Shown here one piece after another: positions 1 to 5,647 of a DNA stretch of 6,487 nt (positions within the stretch are counted from its first letter, which is position 1; every line of letters starts with the position of its first letter). This DNA is from Spirochaetaceae bacterium (lineage in GTDB: Bacteria > Spirochaetota > Spirochaetia > Treponematales > Treponemataceae): NCBI GenBank assembly GCA_031272345.1, contig JAISTZ010000191.1:1-6487 (forward strand), in the 5' to 3' direction. The notes under the pieces are model-generated. The model searched no databases, was not told where the DNA came from, and saw nothing but the letters and a program-made list of their open reading frames with translations. The translations under genes were made by a program, and so were the position numbers.

Positions 1-711
1 AGCAGTGCCAGCGACTACCGCGGCCGCAGGATACACCTTCTCCACGATGACGGCTTTGGATGAACCTATGGAGGTTTGTAACGCCTGTCCCGCAGAAGCC
101 GAGCCAATCAGGTCGTAAAGCGTACCCCCGGCGGCGCCGGAGGCTGTCGTGAAAACAGTCACTTTGGCAACGCTGCCTGAAGCGAAGGTCACGTCGGTTC
201 CCGAAGCGTCTTTGGTTGCCGCATAGGTAATCGCTCCTGCCACTCCCGCCTGCACCGCCGCCGCCTTGACCACCCGGACGACCTTGTAGAGTTTATCGTC
301 GTCAAGGGCCACGGTGCCGGTGTTCGCGGTTGCGCCGATCGTGTCGTAGAGCGTGGTGATGGCCCCGCTCCCGGTAGACGGGGTGAGCACACGCAGTTGA
401 ACTACGTCGCCCTGGGCGAGGCCCGATGCTTTGCCGGAGTAATCATACACACCGTCGGTATCCGGCGCAAAAAGGCCGCTAATGACCTCGTAGGTGTGCA
501 CGCCGACCGTCACAGGCGTATAGGGCAGGGTGAAGTTCGCCGGAGCCTTGTATGCGGTGCTTCCGCCGTCCCAGATGACCCAGTCACCGGCCTGCACGGG
601 GTAGTAGGTGACGTCCTTTGTCTTTTCTTCCGTTGCGTTTTCGCAACCCAGCGTAACCATAGCTGCCAGCACAAGGGCCGTAGCTCCGAGAATTAGACTC
701 AGTTTCTTCAT
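1..711 (-). CDS. Repeat-containing lipoprotein, 5' part (runs off left edge)
   Basis: Open for 237 codons from the ATG at 711 to the window edge, so the C-terminus is missing. Residues 1-22 form a lipoprotein signal: MKK, a hydrophobic stretch (residues 4-21), then VTLGC with Cys23 as the probable lipidated residue. Thr at -3 and Leu at -2 are off the strict lipobox but fit the relaxed spirochaetal form. A polar linker (ENATEEKTK) follows, as expected for a surface or periplasmic lipoprotein. Residues ~103-159 and ~181-237 look like two copies of one module with a period of about 77: both contain LYD-x-IG (121-126 and 198-203) and AAAV-x-AG (150-156 and 229-235), with Ala/Gly/Thr/Val-rich beta-type sequence between. 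A strong ribosome site GGAGGA lies 7 nt before the ATG. No known family recognised; function unknown. The promoter is probably distant, behind a structured leader (712-1067). Confidence 0.8.
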   Translation of the reverse strand, partial: MKKLSLILGATALVLAAMVTLGCENATEEKTKDVTYYPVQAGDWVIWDGGSTAYKAPANFTLPYTPVTVGVHTYEVISGLFAPDTDGVYDYSGKASGLAQGDVVQLRVLTPSTGSGAITTLYDTIGATANTGTVALDDDKLYKVVRVVKAAAVQAGVAGAITYAATKDASGTDVTFASGSVAKVTVFTTASGAAGGTLYDLIGSASAGQALQTSIGSSKAVIVEKVYPAAAVVAGTA

Positions 712-1007
712 ATTGAGTCCTCCATTCTTTTATATTGACGCCGCATACGCGGCGCCCCATCAAAGAAGGCGGAGTGCGCGTTGAAGAAAGACCCGGTTAG
801 GGGTAGACTTGCAGCGCACACAACGTGCCCTCCGGACGGCGCGTCAAACTTGGCTGGAATGAACGCCGCCCGGAGGTTTCTTCTTTAAATGACCGCTCCA
901 ATCCCGCCGTACCTGACGGCGGAAATCTATAAACAGGAGAAACCCCCGGCCCCTAAGAGTCTCAAGAAATGAGCCGGGGACTTCTCCAACGGAATACCGT
1001 TGCAAGC
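712..1007 (-). promoter_or_regulatory. Long structured 5' leader of the lipoprotein gene (hairpin cluster)
   Basis: No credible gene lies between the lipoprotein and the XRE regulator. Read leftward, the stretch holds five inverted repeats: CAACGG/CCGTTG with an AATA loop (987-1002); a 15-nt arm pair with a 2x2 internal mismatch (936-950 with 973-987); a perfect 7-bp CCGCCGT/ACGGCGG (904-922); a 13-nt arm pair that is perfect apart from one position (864-876 with 829-841), which reads as a G-U wobble in the leftward RNA; and CGCCGC/GCGGCG around ATAC (739-754). The last ends about 15 nt before the GGAGGA ribosome site. I matched it to no known riboswitch, tmRNA, SRP, RNase P or 6S pattern. 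The leftward promoter at 1074-1102 would transcribe it if the terminator at 1008-1050 is read through. Confidence 0.5.
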
Positions 1008-1050
1008 AAAAAACTCGAAGCTGTATGCCGCCCAGTCTCCATACAGCTTC
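1008..1050 (-). terminator. Intrinsic terminator, leftward
   Basis: GAAGCTGTAT (1017-1026) is the exact reverse complement of ATACAGCTTC (1041-1050), giving a 10-bp stem with a 14-nt loop. On the minus strand it is followed by GAG and then TTTTTT (1013-1008). The plus strand lacks a T-run after the stem, so it acts leftward. Its position right behind a promoter suggests attenuation or a short RNA. Confidence 0.65.
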
Positions 1051-1067
1051 TGAATATTAGCAATATG
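1008..1067 (-). ncRNA. Candidate ~60-nt small RNA or attenuated leader
   Basis: The consensus leftward promoter (1074-1102) predicts a start near 1067. Only about 17 nt later the transcript enters a perfect 10-bp hairpin (1017-1050) followed by GAG and six U. The product would be a ~60-nt RNA made of an AU-rich 5' end and a terminator hairpin whose 14-nt loop is GGAGACTGGGCGGC. It may be an independent small RNA or the terminated form of the lipoprotein leader; sequence alone cannot decide. The start lies inside the TTAGC palindrome, so the divergent XRE protein may control it. Confidence 0.45.
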
Positions 1068-1071
1068 CTAA
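1057..1071. promoter_or_regulatory. Operator-like palindrome TTAGCA-ATA-TGCTAA
   Basis: A perfect inverted repeat with 6-bp arms and a 3-nt centre. It spans the predicted start site of the leftward promoter and abuts its -10 hexamer. Its half-sites recur at 1112-1127 over the -10 of the XRE gene. Inferred binding site for the adjacent XRE regulator. Confidence 0.55.
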
Positions 1072-1073
1072 TT

Positions 1074-1102
1074 ACTATATCGTGCAAAATGTCAGTTGTC
1101 AA
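1074..1102 (-). promoter_or_regulatory. Consensus sigma70 promoter, leftward
   Basis: On the minus strand: TTGACA (1102-1097), 17-nt spacer, TATAGT (1079-1074). The -35 is a perfect match and the -10 matches 5 of 6. Expected start is near 1067. It faces the small RNA/leader and, beyond it, the lipoprotein gene. It overlaps the rightward XRE promoter, whose -35 reads the same few bases on the other strand. Confidence 0.75.
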
Positions 1103-1125
1103 GTGTTTTTGTTAGCGAATAGCAT
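1096..1125 (+). promoter_or_regulatory. Promoter of the XRE regulator (leaderless type)
   Basis: TTGTCA (1096-1101), 18-nt spacer, TAGCAT (1120-1125), then exactly 6 nt to the ATG at 1132. No Shine-Dalgarno sequence is present. The -10 is mediocre, but spacing to the ATG equals that of three other genes in the window. It lies back-to-back over the leftward promoter. Confidence 0.5.
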
Positions 1126-1127
1126 AA
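1112..1127. promoter_or_regulatory. Second, imperfect TTAGC operator candidate
   Basis: TTAGCGAATAGCATAA carries a TTAGC half-site and, in inverted orientation, TATGCTA. Both are shared with the perfect palindrome at 1057-1071. It covers the -10 of the XRE promoter, so occupancy would repress the regulator itself. Autoregulation is inferred from position. Confidence 0.4.
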
Positions 1128-1131
1128 AAAA

Positions 1132-1473
1132 ATGGGTTTACGGCAGAATTTTGTCAAAAATTTGAAATTTCTCAGAAAATTTGAGGGGCTTTCCCAAGCC
1201 AAGCTGGCCGAAAAATGCGGTACTGACGCCAGTTACATCGGGCAAATTGAAATCGGGCTGCGGTTTCCTTCGCTTGAATTGATAGAAAAGATAGCTCAGG
1301 CCCTTTCTGTCGAGCCTTACCGGCTTTTTATGGTAGAAATGGAGCCCTTTTATGAGGGCAGCAGTGAAATAACAAGGTTTCTCGCCCAAATGCCCTTGCA
1401 GATACGGCTGAATCTGGTAGAACACATCAATTCTGCTTTGAACGACTGCGTAAAACAGTCCCTAACCCCATGA
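1132..1473 (+). CDS. XRE-family helix-turn-helix transcriptional regulator
   Basis: 113 residues. An HTH_3/XRE domain fills residues ~7-67: NLKFLRKFEGLSQAKLAEK (helices 1-2), then TDASYIGQIEIGLRFPSLEL (recognition helix and turn) and IEKIAQALSVEPYRLF. The Ser-Gln-x-x-Leu-Ala and Ile-Glu-x-Gly-x-Arg-x-Pro-Ser signatures are those of small Cro/CI-like repressors. The C-terminal ~45 residues (EMEPFYEGSSEITRFLAQMP onward) are family-free and may dimerise. The start at 1132 follows a promoter whose -10 ends 6 nt upstream, with no ribosome site, so the mRNA is probably leaderless. The gene is clearly more AT-rich than metF downstream, which suggests acquisition. The stop is 3 nt before a REP-like palindrome. 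It is divergent from a leftward promoter, with shared operator candidates; its likely targets are that promoter and its own. Target assignment is inference. Confidence 0.85.
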   Translation: MGLRQNFVKNLKFLRKFEGLSQAKLAEKCGTDASYIGQIEIGLRFPSLELIEKIAQALSVEPYRLFMVEMEPFYEGSSEITRFLAQMPLQIRLNLVEHINSALNDCVKQSLTP

Positions 1474-1476
1474 CTT

Positions 1477-1510
1477 CCCCGGTGCCAGGCGCATGCGCCT
1501 GGCACCGGGG
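1477..1510. repeat. REP-like perfect palindrome, copy 1 (34 bp)
   Basis: A perfect 17+17 palindrome with outer CCCC/GGGG, the GGTGCCAGGC / GCCTGGCACC core and a GCATGC centre. It begins 3 nt after the XRE stop codon. It shares a 26-bp core, differing at one base, with the copy at 1522-1557. Palindromes with GGTGCC-x-GGCACC-type cores are common dispersed REP elements in bacteria and are often linked to RAYT (Y1) transposases; that link is inference here. There is no T-run, so a terminator role is uncertain. Confidence 0.8.
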
Positions 1511-1521
1511 GGATGATACCG

Positions 1522-1557
1522 TGCATGGTGCCAGGCACATGCGCCTGGCACCATGCA
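1522..1557. repeat. REP-like palindrome, copy 2 (36 bp)
   Basis: 15-nt perfect arms (1522-1536 and 1543-1557) around a centre with one mismatched pair (A1537/C1542). The core equals copy 1 except A for G at 1537. Its outer flanks are TGCAT/ATGCA instead of CCCC/GGGG, so the flanks changed on both sides while keeping complementarity. It ends 4 nt before the -35 of metF. Confidence 0.8.
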
Positions 1558-1561
1558 GGCG

Positions 1562-1590
1562 TTGACCCTCCCGGTCCATCCCGGTATACT
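1562..1590 (+). promoter_or_regulatory. metF promoter (leaderless type)
   Basis: TTGACC (1562-1567), 17-nt spacer, TATACT (1585-1590), then six C and the ATG at 1597. Both hexamers are 5 of 6 to consensus. The predicted start coincides with the A of the ATG. No ribosome site exists, and this decides the metF start. Confidence 0.75.
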
Positions 1591-1596
1591 CCCCCC

Positions 1597-2496
1597 ATGA
1601 AGATTTCCGGCATCCTCGCCCAGAAAAACCTCACCGTGTCCTTTGAGATCTTCCCCCCCAAGGCGCACCTTTCCATGACCCCGGCGATTGAAACCGCCCG
1701 GTCCCTCTCCCGGCTCAACCCGGACTTCATCAGCGTAACCTACGGCGCGGGGGGATCGACCAGGGCGCATACGGCGGAGGTGGCCTCCCGGATCGAAGGG
1801 ATGAACATCCCCGCCCTGGCGCACCTCACCTGTGTGGGGGCCTCCAGGGAAGAAATCCTGTCCGTCATCGGGGACCTCAAGAAAGCGGGGGTGGAAAACG
1901 TGCTGGCCCTCAGGGGCGACCTGCTCCCGGGACAGAAGACGATCCCCGGCTTTTCCCACGCCTCGGATCTGGCGCCCCTCCTCCGGGCAGAGGGCTTCTG
2001 CGTGGGCGGGGCCTGCTATCCCGAGGGGCACCCTGAGAGCCGGAACCGGGACGAGGACATCGAGAATCTCAGGCAAAAGGTTGACGGGGGGTGCGATTTT
2101 CTTACCACCCAGATGTTTTTTGACAACGACATGCTCTACAGCTTTTTGTACCGGATGCAGTCCAAGGGAATCCGGGTGCCCGTGCTGGCGGGAATCATGC
2201 CCGTCACCAGCGCGGCCCAGTGCCAGCGCATGATCGCCCTGTCCAACGCCTACATGCCCCGGAAGCTCATGATGATCATCGACCGCTTCCAGGACAGCCC
2301 CGAGGCCCTGGCCCAGGCGGGTATCGCCTATGCCATAGACCAGATAATCGACCTCATCTCCAACGGCGTCCGGGGGATTCACATCTACACCATGAACAAA
2401 AGCAGCCACGCGGAGATGATAACCGCCGCCATATCCAGCATCATAGAAGCGGCAAACGCAAAAACCGGCGGGCCCAGGGGCATCTACGGCTGTTAG
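1597..2496 (+). CDS. metF: 5,10-methylenetetrahydrofolate reductase
   Basis: Reduces 5,10-methylene-THF to 5-methyl-THF with a flavin, in the cytoplasm, supplying methyl groups for methionine synthesis (or, in acetogens, the Wood-Ljungdahl methyl branch). 299 residues, close to E. coli MetF (296), a single (beta/alpha)8 barrel without the eukaryotic regulatory domain. Visible motifs: VSFEIFPPK with Glu17 matching the catalytic Glu28 of E. coli; SVTYGAGGST (46-55); HLTC (76-79); ALRGD (104-108) with Asp108 matching Asp120; ACYPEGHPES near 143; GIMPV; and C-terminal GIHIYTMN. I chose the ATG at 1597 because the family begins just before SFE and because a promoter abuts it. A longer frame from 1513 would translate the REP palindrome. 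It is probably co-transcribed with the PAP2-like gene 25 nt downstream. Whether it serves methionine or acetogenesis cannot be told from this window. Confidence 0.95.
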   Translation: MKISGILAQKNLTVSFEIFPPKAHLSMTPAIETARSLSRLNPDFISVTYGAGGSTRAHTAEVASRIEGMNIPALAHLTCVGASREEILSVIGDLKKAGVENVLALRGDLLPGQKTIPGFSHASDLAPLLRAEGFCVGGACYPEGHPESRNRDEDIENLRQKVDGGCDFLTTQMFFDNDMLYSFLYRMQSKGIRVPVLAGIMPVTSAAQCQRMIALSNAYMPRKLMMIIDRFQDSPEALAQAGIAYAIDQIIDLISNGVRGIHIYTMNKSSHAEMITAAISSIIEAANAKTGGPRGIYGC

Positions 2497-2521
2497 GACA
2501 CAAAAGGAGCGGCGCGCAGCA

Positions 2522-3409
2522 GTGGCAAAAAGCGACAAGGGATACCGGCGGGGAACGCCCCTGGGGGAGTTCGGGATTTTCCTGCCCTATATTTCGATTC
2601 CGGCCCACCGAGTCACCCAGGGGCCCATGGTTTTCTTTCTTTCGGCGGTGGTGAAGGACTTTTTCTACCTCCAGTGGTCGGTAAAACTCGGCTGGCGCCG
2701 TATCCCCGTGATTGCGGCGGACCACCCCCTCGACAGCACGGTGCCCTTCAATCCAGGCCGCGCCAGGGTCTACCTGGACTTCATCAACCTGTGGATACGC
2801 ACCTTGTCCATGTTTTTGTCAACCCTGGGATTAAAGAAGGGCCTTTCCTATTGCGCGGAATTCCTCATGTACATGGGGCGGTGCTACCGGACGGCGGCGC
2901 GGGTCTACAGGTTCAGGATGACCACCACCAGCCGCCCGGACACGGAGGACAGGCTCGTCAAAACCATACGCCGGTGCGACCCCCACTACCTGTGTGTGCC
3001 CTCCCTGCACATCATGGTCATCGCCCTCACCTGGACATACTGCCGCTCGGTTCTTGCCCTGGAAAAGGACGCCGTGCCCCCGGAGGATGCGGAGCGATTC
3101 CTGGGGGAGCTCTTCTCCGGGGCAGTGGACATCACCGAGTCCGTGCTCTACATCAAACAGCACAGCGTCAACTGTATTCCCGCGGCCCTCTACATGCTCA
3201 ACGCCCTTGCGCCGGATCTCTTCACCGTCAATGACGCCCTGGCCCTTGCGGGGGCGCTCTTTGTCGAGGCGGATGACGTCACCCCGGAAAACCGCGCCCT
3301 CATAAAAGAACACATCCTCTTCCAGTTTGAACGGTTCATGCTCGAAGGCATCTACGAGGACGACCTGACCGCCCCGGTAAAGCGGTGGCTTCTAGGCGTA
3401 TCAACCTAG
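2522..3409 (+). CDS. Uncharacterised protein with degenerate PAP2-like motifs
   Basis: 295 residues from a GTG start; AAGGAG (2504-2509) lies 12 nt upstream, slightly far. I do not recognise a characterised family. Three segments follow the order and spacing of PAP2/inositolphosphotransferase active-site motifs: TTTSRP (134-139), PSLHIMV (160-166, compare PSGH or Aur1-type PSLH) and ESVLYIKQHSVN (206-217, compare the R/K-x-x-H-x3-D motif). His163 and His214, the expected acid/base and nucleophile, are present. The Asp expected at 218 is Cys and the upstream Arg is Val, so catalysis may be altered or lost. Hydrophobic stretches (around 36-48, 86-104, 162-180, 219-232) are moderate and interrupted by charge, so it may be membrane-associated rather than a classic multi-pass PAP2 enzyme. 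It sits 25 nt after metF, probably in one operon. No link to folate chemistry is evident. The C-terminal region (~235-295) is acidic and helical. Confidence 0.7.
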   Translation: MAKSDKGYRRGTPLGEFGIFLPYISIPAHRVTQGPMVFFLSAVVKDFFYLQWSVKLGWRRIPVIAADHPLDSTVPFNPGRARVYLDFINLWIRTLSMFLSTLGLKKGLSYCAEFLMYMGRCYRTAARVYRFRMTTTSRPDTEDRLVKTIRRCDPHYLCVPSLHIMVIALTWTYCRSVLALEKDAVPPEDAERFLGELFSGAVDITESVLYIKQHSVNCIPAALYMLNALAPDLFTVNDALALAGALFVEADDVTPENRALIKEHILFQFERFMLEGIYEDDLTAPVKRWLLGVST

Positions 3410-3419
3410 CCCATCGCCC

Positions 3420-4193
3420 CTAATTCACCCCCGCAAGCGCCACCGCCGACACCCGCTCCACCCCCAGGGCTTTCAACGCCCCGGCGCAGGTCTCCAGGGT
3501 GACTCCGGTGGTGCGCACGTCGTCCAGGAGGAGGACCCGCCGGGGCAGGGGTATCTTCCCCCTGTCGATTTTATCCCGTATGCTGTCCGGAACGTAGTAG
3601 GCGGCCTGGGCGTTCCTGCTCCGCTCGTCCCTGGTAAGTTTTTTCTGCTGCACCGCGCTCCTCCGCCTGAGGAGGCGCAGCACGGGCATCCGGTGGGCCA
3701 GATCCAGCCACCGGCACAGGTCTTCTACCTGGTCCCACCCCTTCCGGCGCAGTTTGCCCGGCCTGGGAGGCACGGGGACAATCACCATGTTGTCCCCGAA
3801 ATTTTCCCCAATCACCTCCGCGATGATGCGGGCAAAGAGGGGCGAGAGGAGCCGCACCCCCTGGGTCTTCCACGCAAAGAGCAGGTCCTTCATCCACAGG
3901 CGGTAGGAGAACACGGGGAAGCACAATTCCACCGGGGACGCCTCCTCCCGCTTCCTGCACTCCATGCAGAGTCCCGCCTCCGAAATCAGGGGCTTTCCGC
4001 ACGTCTTGCACCGCCCCTCCGCGCCCTCCCAGGTCAGGAGCCGCTTGTCCCGGCAGGACGGGCACAGGGGGGTGAGGGCCCGCCTTCCGCACACCAGGCA
4101 CTCGTCACCCCCCAGGCACAGGGAGAGGGTCAGGTAGATGATCTTCCGGAGCCAATGCCCCGCCGCAAGCAGGAAAAATTGTATGTTTTTCAT
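3420..4193 (-). CDS. comF: ComF-family phosphoribosyltransferase-like protein
   Basis: 257 residues from the ATG at 4193. N-terminal zinc-binding region: Cys pairs at 32/35, 44/47, 62/65 and 76/79 (CLVC, CPSC, CKTC, CMEC), enough for two zinc sites. The C-terminal half is a type I PRTase fold: VPVPP (139-143), RRKGWDQVEDL (149-159, the family's R-G-x-x-Q region), LTRDERSRNAQAAY (186-199), and the PRPP loop LLLDDVRTTGVT (221-232). ComF proteins act with the ComFA helicase in DNA uptake in competent bacteria but are widespread elsewhere, where their role is unclear. No other competence gene is in view. The frame extends to an ATG at 4253, but those 20 extra residues overlap the divergent lysA promoter and precede the usual family start, so I prefer 4193; neither has a well-spaced ribosome site. 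It converges on the PAP2-like gene with 10 nt between stops and no obvious terminator. Confidence 0.9.
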   Translation of the reverse strand: MKNIQFFLLAAGHWLRKIIYLTLSLCLGGDECLVCGRRALTPLCPSCRDKRLLTWEGAEGRCKTCGKPLISEAGLCMECRKREEASPVELCFPVFSYRLWMKDLLFAWKTQGVRLLSPLFARIIAEVIGENFGDNMVIVPVPPRPGKLRRKGWDQVEDLCRWLDLAHRMPVLRLLRRRSAVQQKKLTRDERSRNAQAAYYVPDSIRDKIDRGKIPLPRRVLLLDDVRTTGVTLETCAGALKALGVERVSAVALAGVN

Positions 4194-4224
4194 ACCTCTG
4201 TTATGTGGGGTGACTCGCAAAAAA

Positions 4225-4253
4225 TGGACACAATCCGCAAAATTTTGTATCAT
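4225..4253 (+). promoter_or_regulatory. lysA promoter (leaderless type)
   Basis: TGGACA (4225-4230), 17-nt spacer, TATCAT (4248-4253), then 6 nt to the ATG at 4260. There is no ribosome site. It lies in the 66-bp gap between the divergent comF start at 4193 and lysA. Confidence 0.7.
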
Positions 4254-4259
4254 TTTTGC

Positions 4260-5531
4260 ATGAATATTCCCCTTTCAAAAAGCGAACTCGAAGCCGCGGC
4301 GGCCCGCTACGGCACCCCCTTCTACCTGTATGACGAAGGGGCCATCCGCGAAAACATGCGCCGCTTCGCCGGGGCCTTCTCGATGTTTCCGGCCTTCCGG
4401 GAATACTTCGCGGTCAAGGCCTGCCCGAACCCCTACATCCTCAAGATTCTCGCCGCCGAGGGCTGCGGAGCCGACTGCTCGAGCCTGCCGGAGCTGATGC
4501 TGGCGGAAAAATCCGGCATAACAGGCGAGCGGGTGATGTTCACCTCAAACGAGACTCCCAGCGCTGAGTTCCGGTTTGCCGCGAAACTCGGGGCCGTCAT
4601 CAACCTGGACGACATCACCCACATCGATTTTCTGGAGCGCGCCCTGGGGAAGCTGCCGGAGCTCCTGTGCTTCCGGTACAATCCGGGGCCCCTCAAAAAG
4701 GGAAACGCGATCATCGGCAAGCCCGAGGAGGCGAAGTACGGGCTCACCAGGGAGCAGCTTTTCGAAGCTTACCCGAAAGCGTTGAGTCGCGGAGTCAGGC
4801 GGTTCGGCCTGCACACGATGGTTGCGTCCAATGAGCTTGACCCGGATTATTTTGTGGAGACCGCAACCATTCTCTTTGAGCTTGGGGCGGAACTACACCG
4901 GCGGTTCGGCATCCGCCTTGAGTTCGTGAACCTGGGCGGGGGCCTGGGCATACCCTACAGGCCCGGCGAGCGGGCGGTGGACTACGACTACATCGCCAAA
5001 AAAATCAAGGCCGCCTACGATGACATCATCGCGCCCGCGGGACTTGCGCCCCTTGGGGTGTTCTGGGAGTGCGGCAGGCCCATCACGGGACCCTACGGCT
5101 GGCTCGTCGCCCGGGCGATTCACCGCAAGAATATCTACCGGGACTACATCGGCCTGGACGCAACCATGGCGGACCTGATGCGCCCCGGCATGTACGGGGC
5201 CTACCACGAGGTCACCGTGGCGGGCAAGGAGGACGCCCCAGGGACTCACGTCTACGACGTGGTGGGGTCCCTGTGCGAGAACTGCGACAAATTCGCCGTC
5301 CAGCGGAGTCTGCCGGAGATCGACGTGGGGGAGACCACGGGGGATCTGGTGGTGATTCACGATGCGGGGGCCCACGGGCGGGCCATGGGCTTCAACTACA
5401 ACGCCAAGCTGCGCGCCGGGGAGCTCCTCCGCAGGACGGACGGGTCAATCACCCGGATTCGCCGCCGGGAAACCATCGACGACTACTTCGCCACCCTGGA
5501 CTTCTCCGGCCTGGAATCCTTCCCCGTGTAG
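4260..5531 (+). CDS. lysA: Diaminopimelate decarboxylase
   Basis: PLP-dependent fold-type III decarboxylase that converts meso-diaminopimelate to L-lysine in the cytoplasm, the last lysine step. 423 residues, against 420 in E. coli. N-terminal alanine-racemase-like barrel: YFAVKACPNP with Lys53 as the PLP lysine; GCGADCSSLPEL (68-79); GLHTMV (183-188) at the position of the usual HFH; GGGLG (226-230) for phosphate binding; ECGRPITG (270-277). C-terminal beta domain: CENCD (339-343) replaces the usual CESGD but keeps Cys339 and Glu340; HDAGAHGRAMGFNYN near 374-390 matches the DAGAYG..NYN block. The CEN variant resembles Bacteroidetes/spirochaete-type enzymes. A related carboxynorspermidine or other amino-acid decarboxylase is less likely given the C-terminal motifs. 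The ATG at 4260 is set by the promoter ending 6 nt before it and by the usual family start. The open frame upstream to 3693 is antisense to comF. No neighbouring lysine genes. Confidence 0.9.
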   Translation: MNIPLSKSELEAAAARYGTPFYLYDEGAIRENMRRFAGAFSMFPAFREYFAVKACPNPYILKILAAEGCGADCSSLPELMLAEKSGITGERVMFTSNETPSAEFRFAAKLGAVINLDDITHIDFLERALGKLPELLCFRYNPGPLKKGNAIIGKPEEAKYGLTREQLFEAYPKALSRGVRRFGLHTMVASNELDPDYFVETATILFELGAELHRRFGIRLEFVNLGGGLGIPYRPGERAVDYDYIAKKIKAAYDDIIAPAGLAPLGVFWECGRPITGPYGWLVARAIHRKNIYRDYIGLDATMADLMRPGMYGAYHEVTVAGKEDAPGTHVYDVVGSLCENCDKFAVQRSLPEIDVGETTGDLVVIHDAGAHGRAMGFNYNAKLRAGELLRRTDGSITRIRRRETIDDYFATLDFSGLESFPV

Positions 5532-5532
5532 C

Positions 5533-5588
5533 GGACGCCGCCGGCAATTTCAAATTCAGACACGAACCCCAGGCGTCCAACACTTTTT
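5533..5588 (+). terminator. Possible lysA terminator with a large loop
   Basis: GGACGCC (5533-5539), starting 2 nt after the stop, is the exact complement of GGCGTCC (5572-5578), followed by AACAC and TTTTT. The 32-nt loop is unusually large, so efficiency is doubtful. The right arm overlaps a short repeat also found at 6311-6323. Confidence 0.4.
5557..5588 (+). repeat. Flank module copy A: CAGACACGAACC + TCCAACACTTTTT
   Basis: CAGACACGAACC (5557-5568), seven unrelated bases, then TCCAACACTTTTT (5576-5588). The same two blocks recur at 6311-6335 in the opposite order on the same strand. Together they bracket the small RNA and the nuclease gene. Confidence 0.65.
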
Positions 5589-5612
5589 AAGACGTTTTTC
5601 TGATTTTTTTTC

Positions 5613-5641
5613 TTGACAAAGCAGAAAAAACACCCTATAGT
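5613..5641 (+). promoter_or_regulatory. Consensus sigma70 promoter for a small RNA
   Basis: TTGACA (5613-5618), 17-nt spacer, TATAGT (5636-5641), preceded by T-rich tracts (5583-5612) that could act as an UP element. Hexamers and spacing are identical to the leftward promoter at 1074-1102. No coding sequence on the plus strand follows. Confidence 0.75.
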
Positions 5642-5647
5642 TATCTC

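Noticed and set aside
397..696. 99-codon plus-strand open frame within the lipoprotein region
   Set aside because: It is antisense to the lipoprotein, has no ribosome site, and its composition is that of a shadow frame.
936..1050. Integron attC site or CRISPR array in the hairpin-rich gap
   Set aside because: No GTTRRRY/RYYYAAC pair frames the hairpins and the inverted repeats differ from each other; there are no regularly spaced direct repeats.
1513..1596. Longer metF start giving 28 extra residues
   Set aside because: The extension translates the second REP palindrome and the promoter; MetF proteins start just before the SFE motif, and the -10 at 1585-1590 places the start at 1597.
1462..2538. 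358-codon open frame antisense to metF
   Set aside because: Shadow frame caused by high GC in the metF third positions; no motif, and metF is unambiguous.
3410..3419. Bidirectional terminator between the convergent PAP2-like and comF genes
   Set aside because: Only 10 nt separate the stops and no stem with a T-run is visible on either strand.
3693..4259. Upstream extension of lysA by 189 codons
   Set aside because: It is the antisense of comF, whose zinc Cys pairs and PRPP loop are clear; lysA has its own promoter and a normal family start at 4260.
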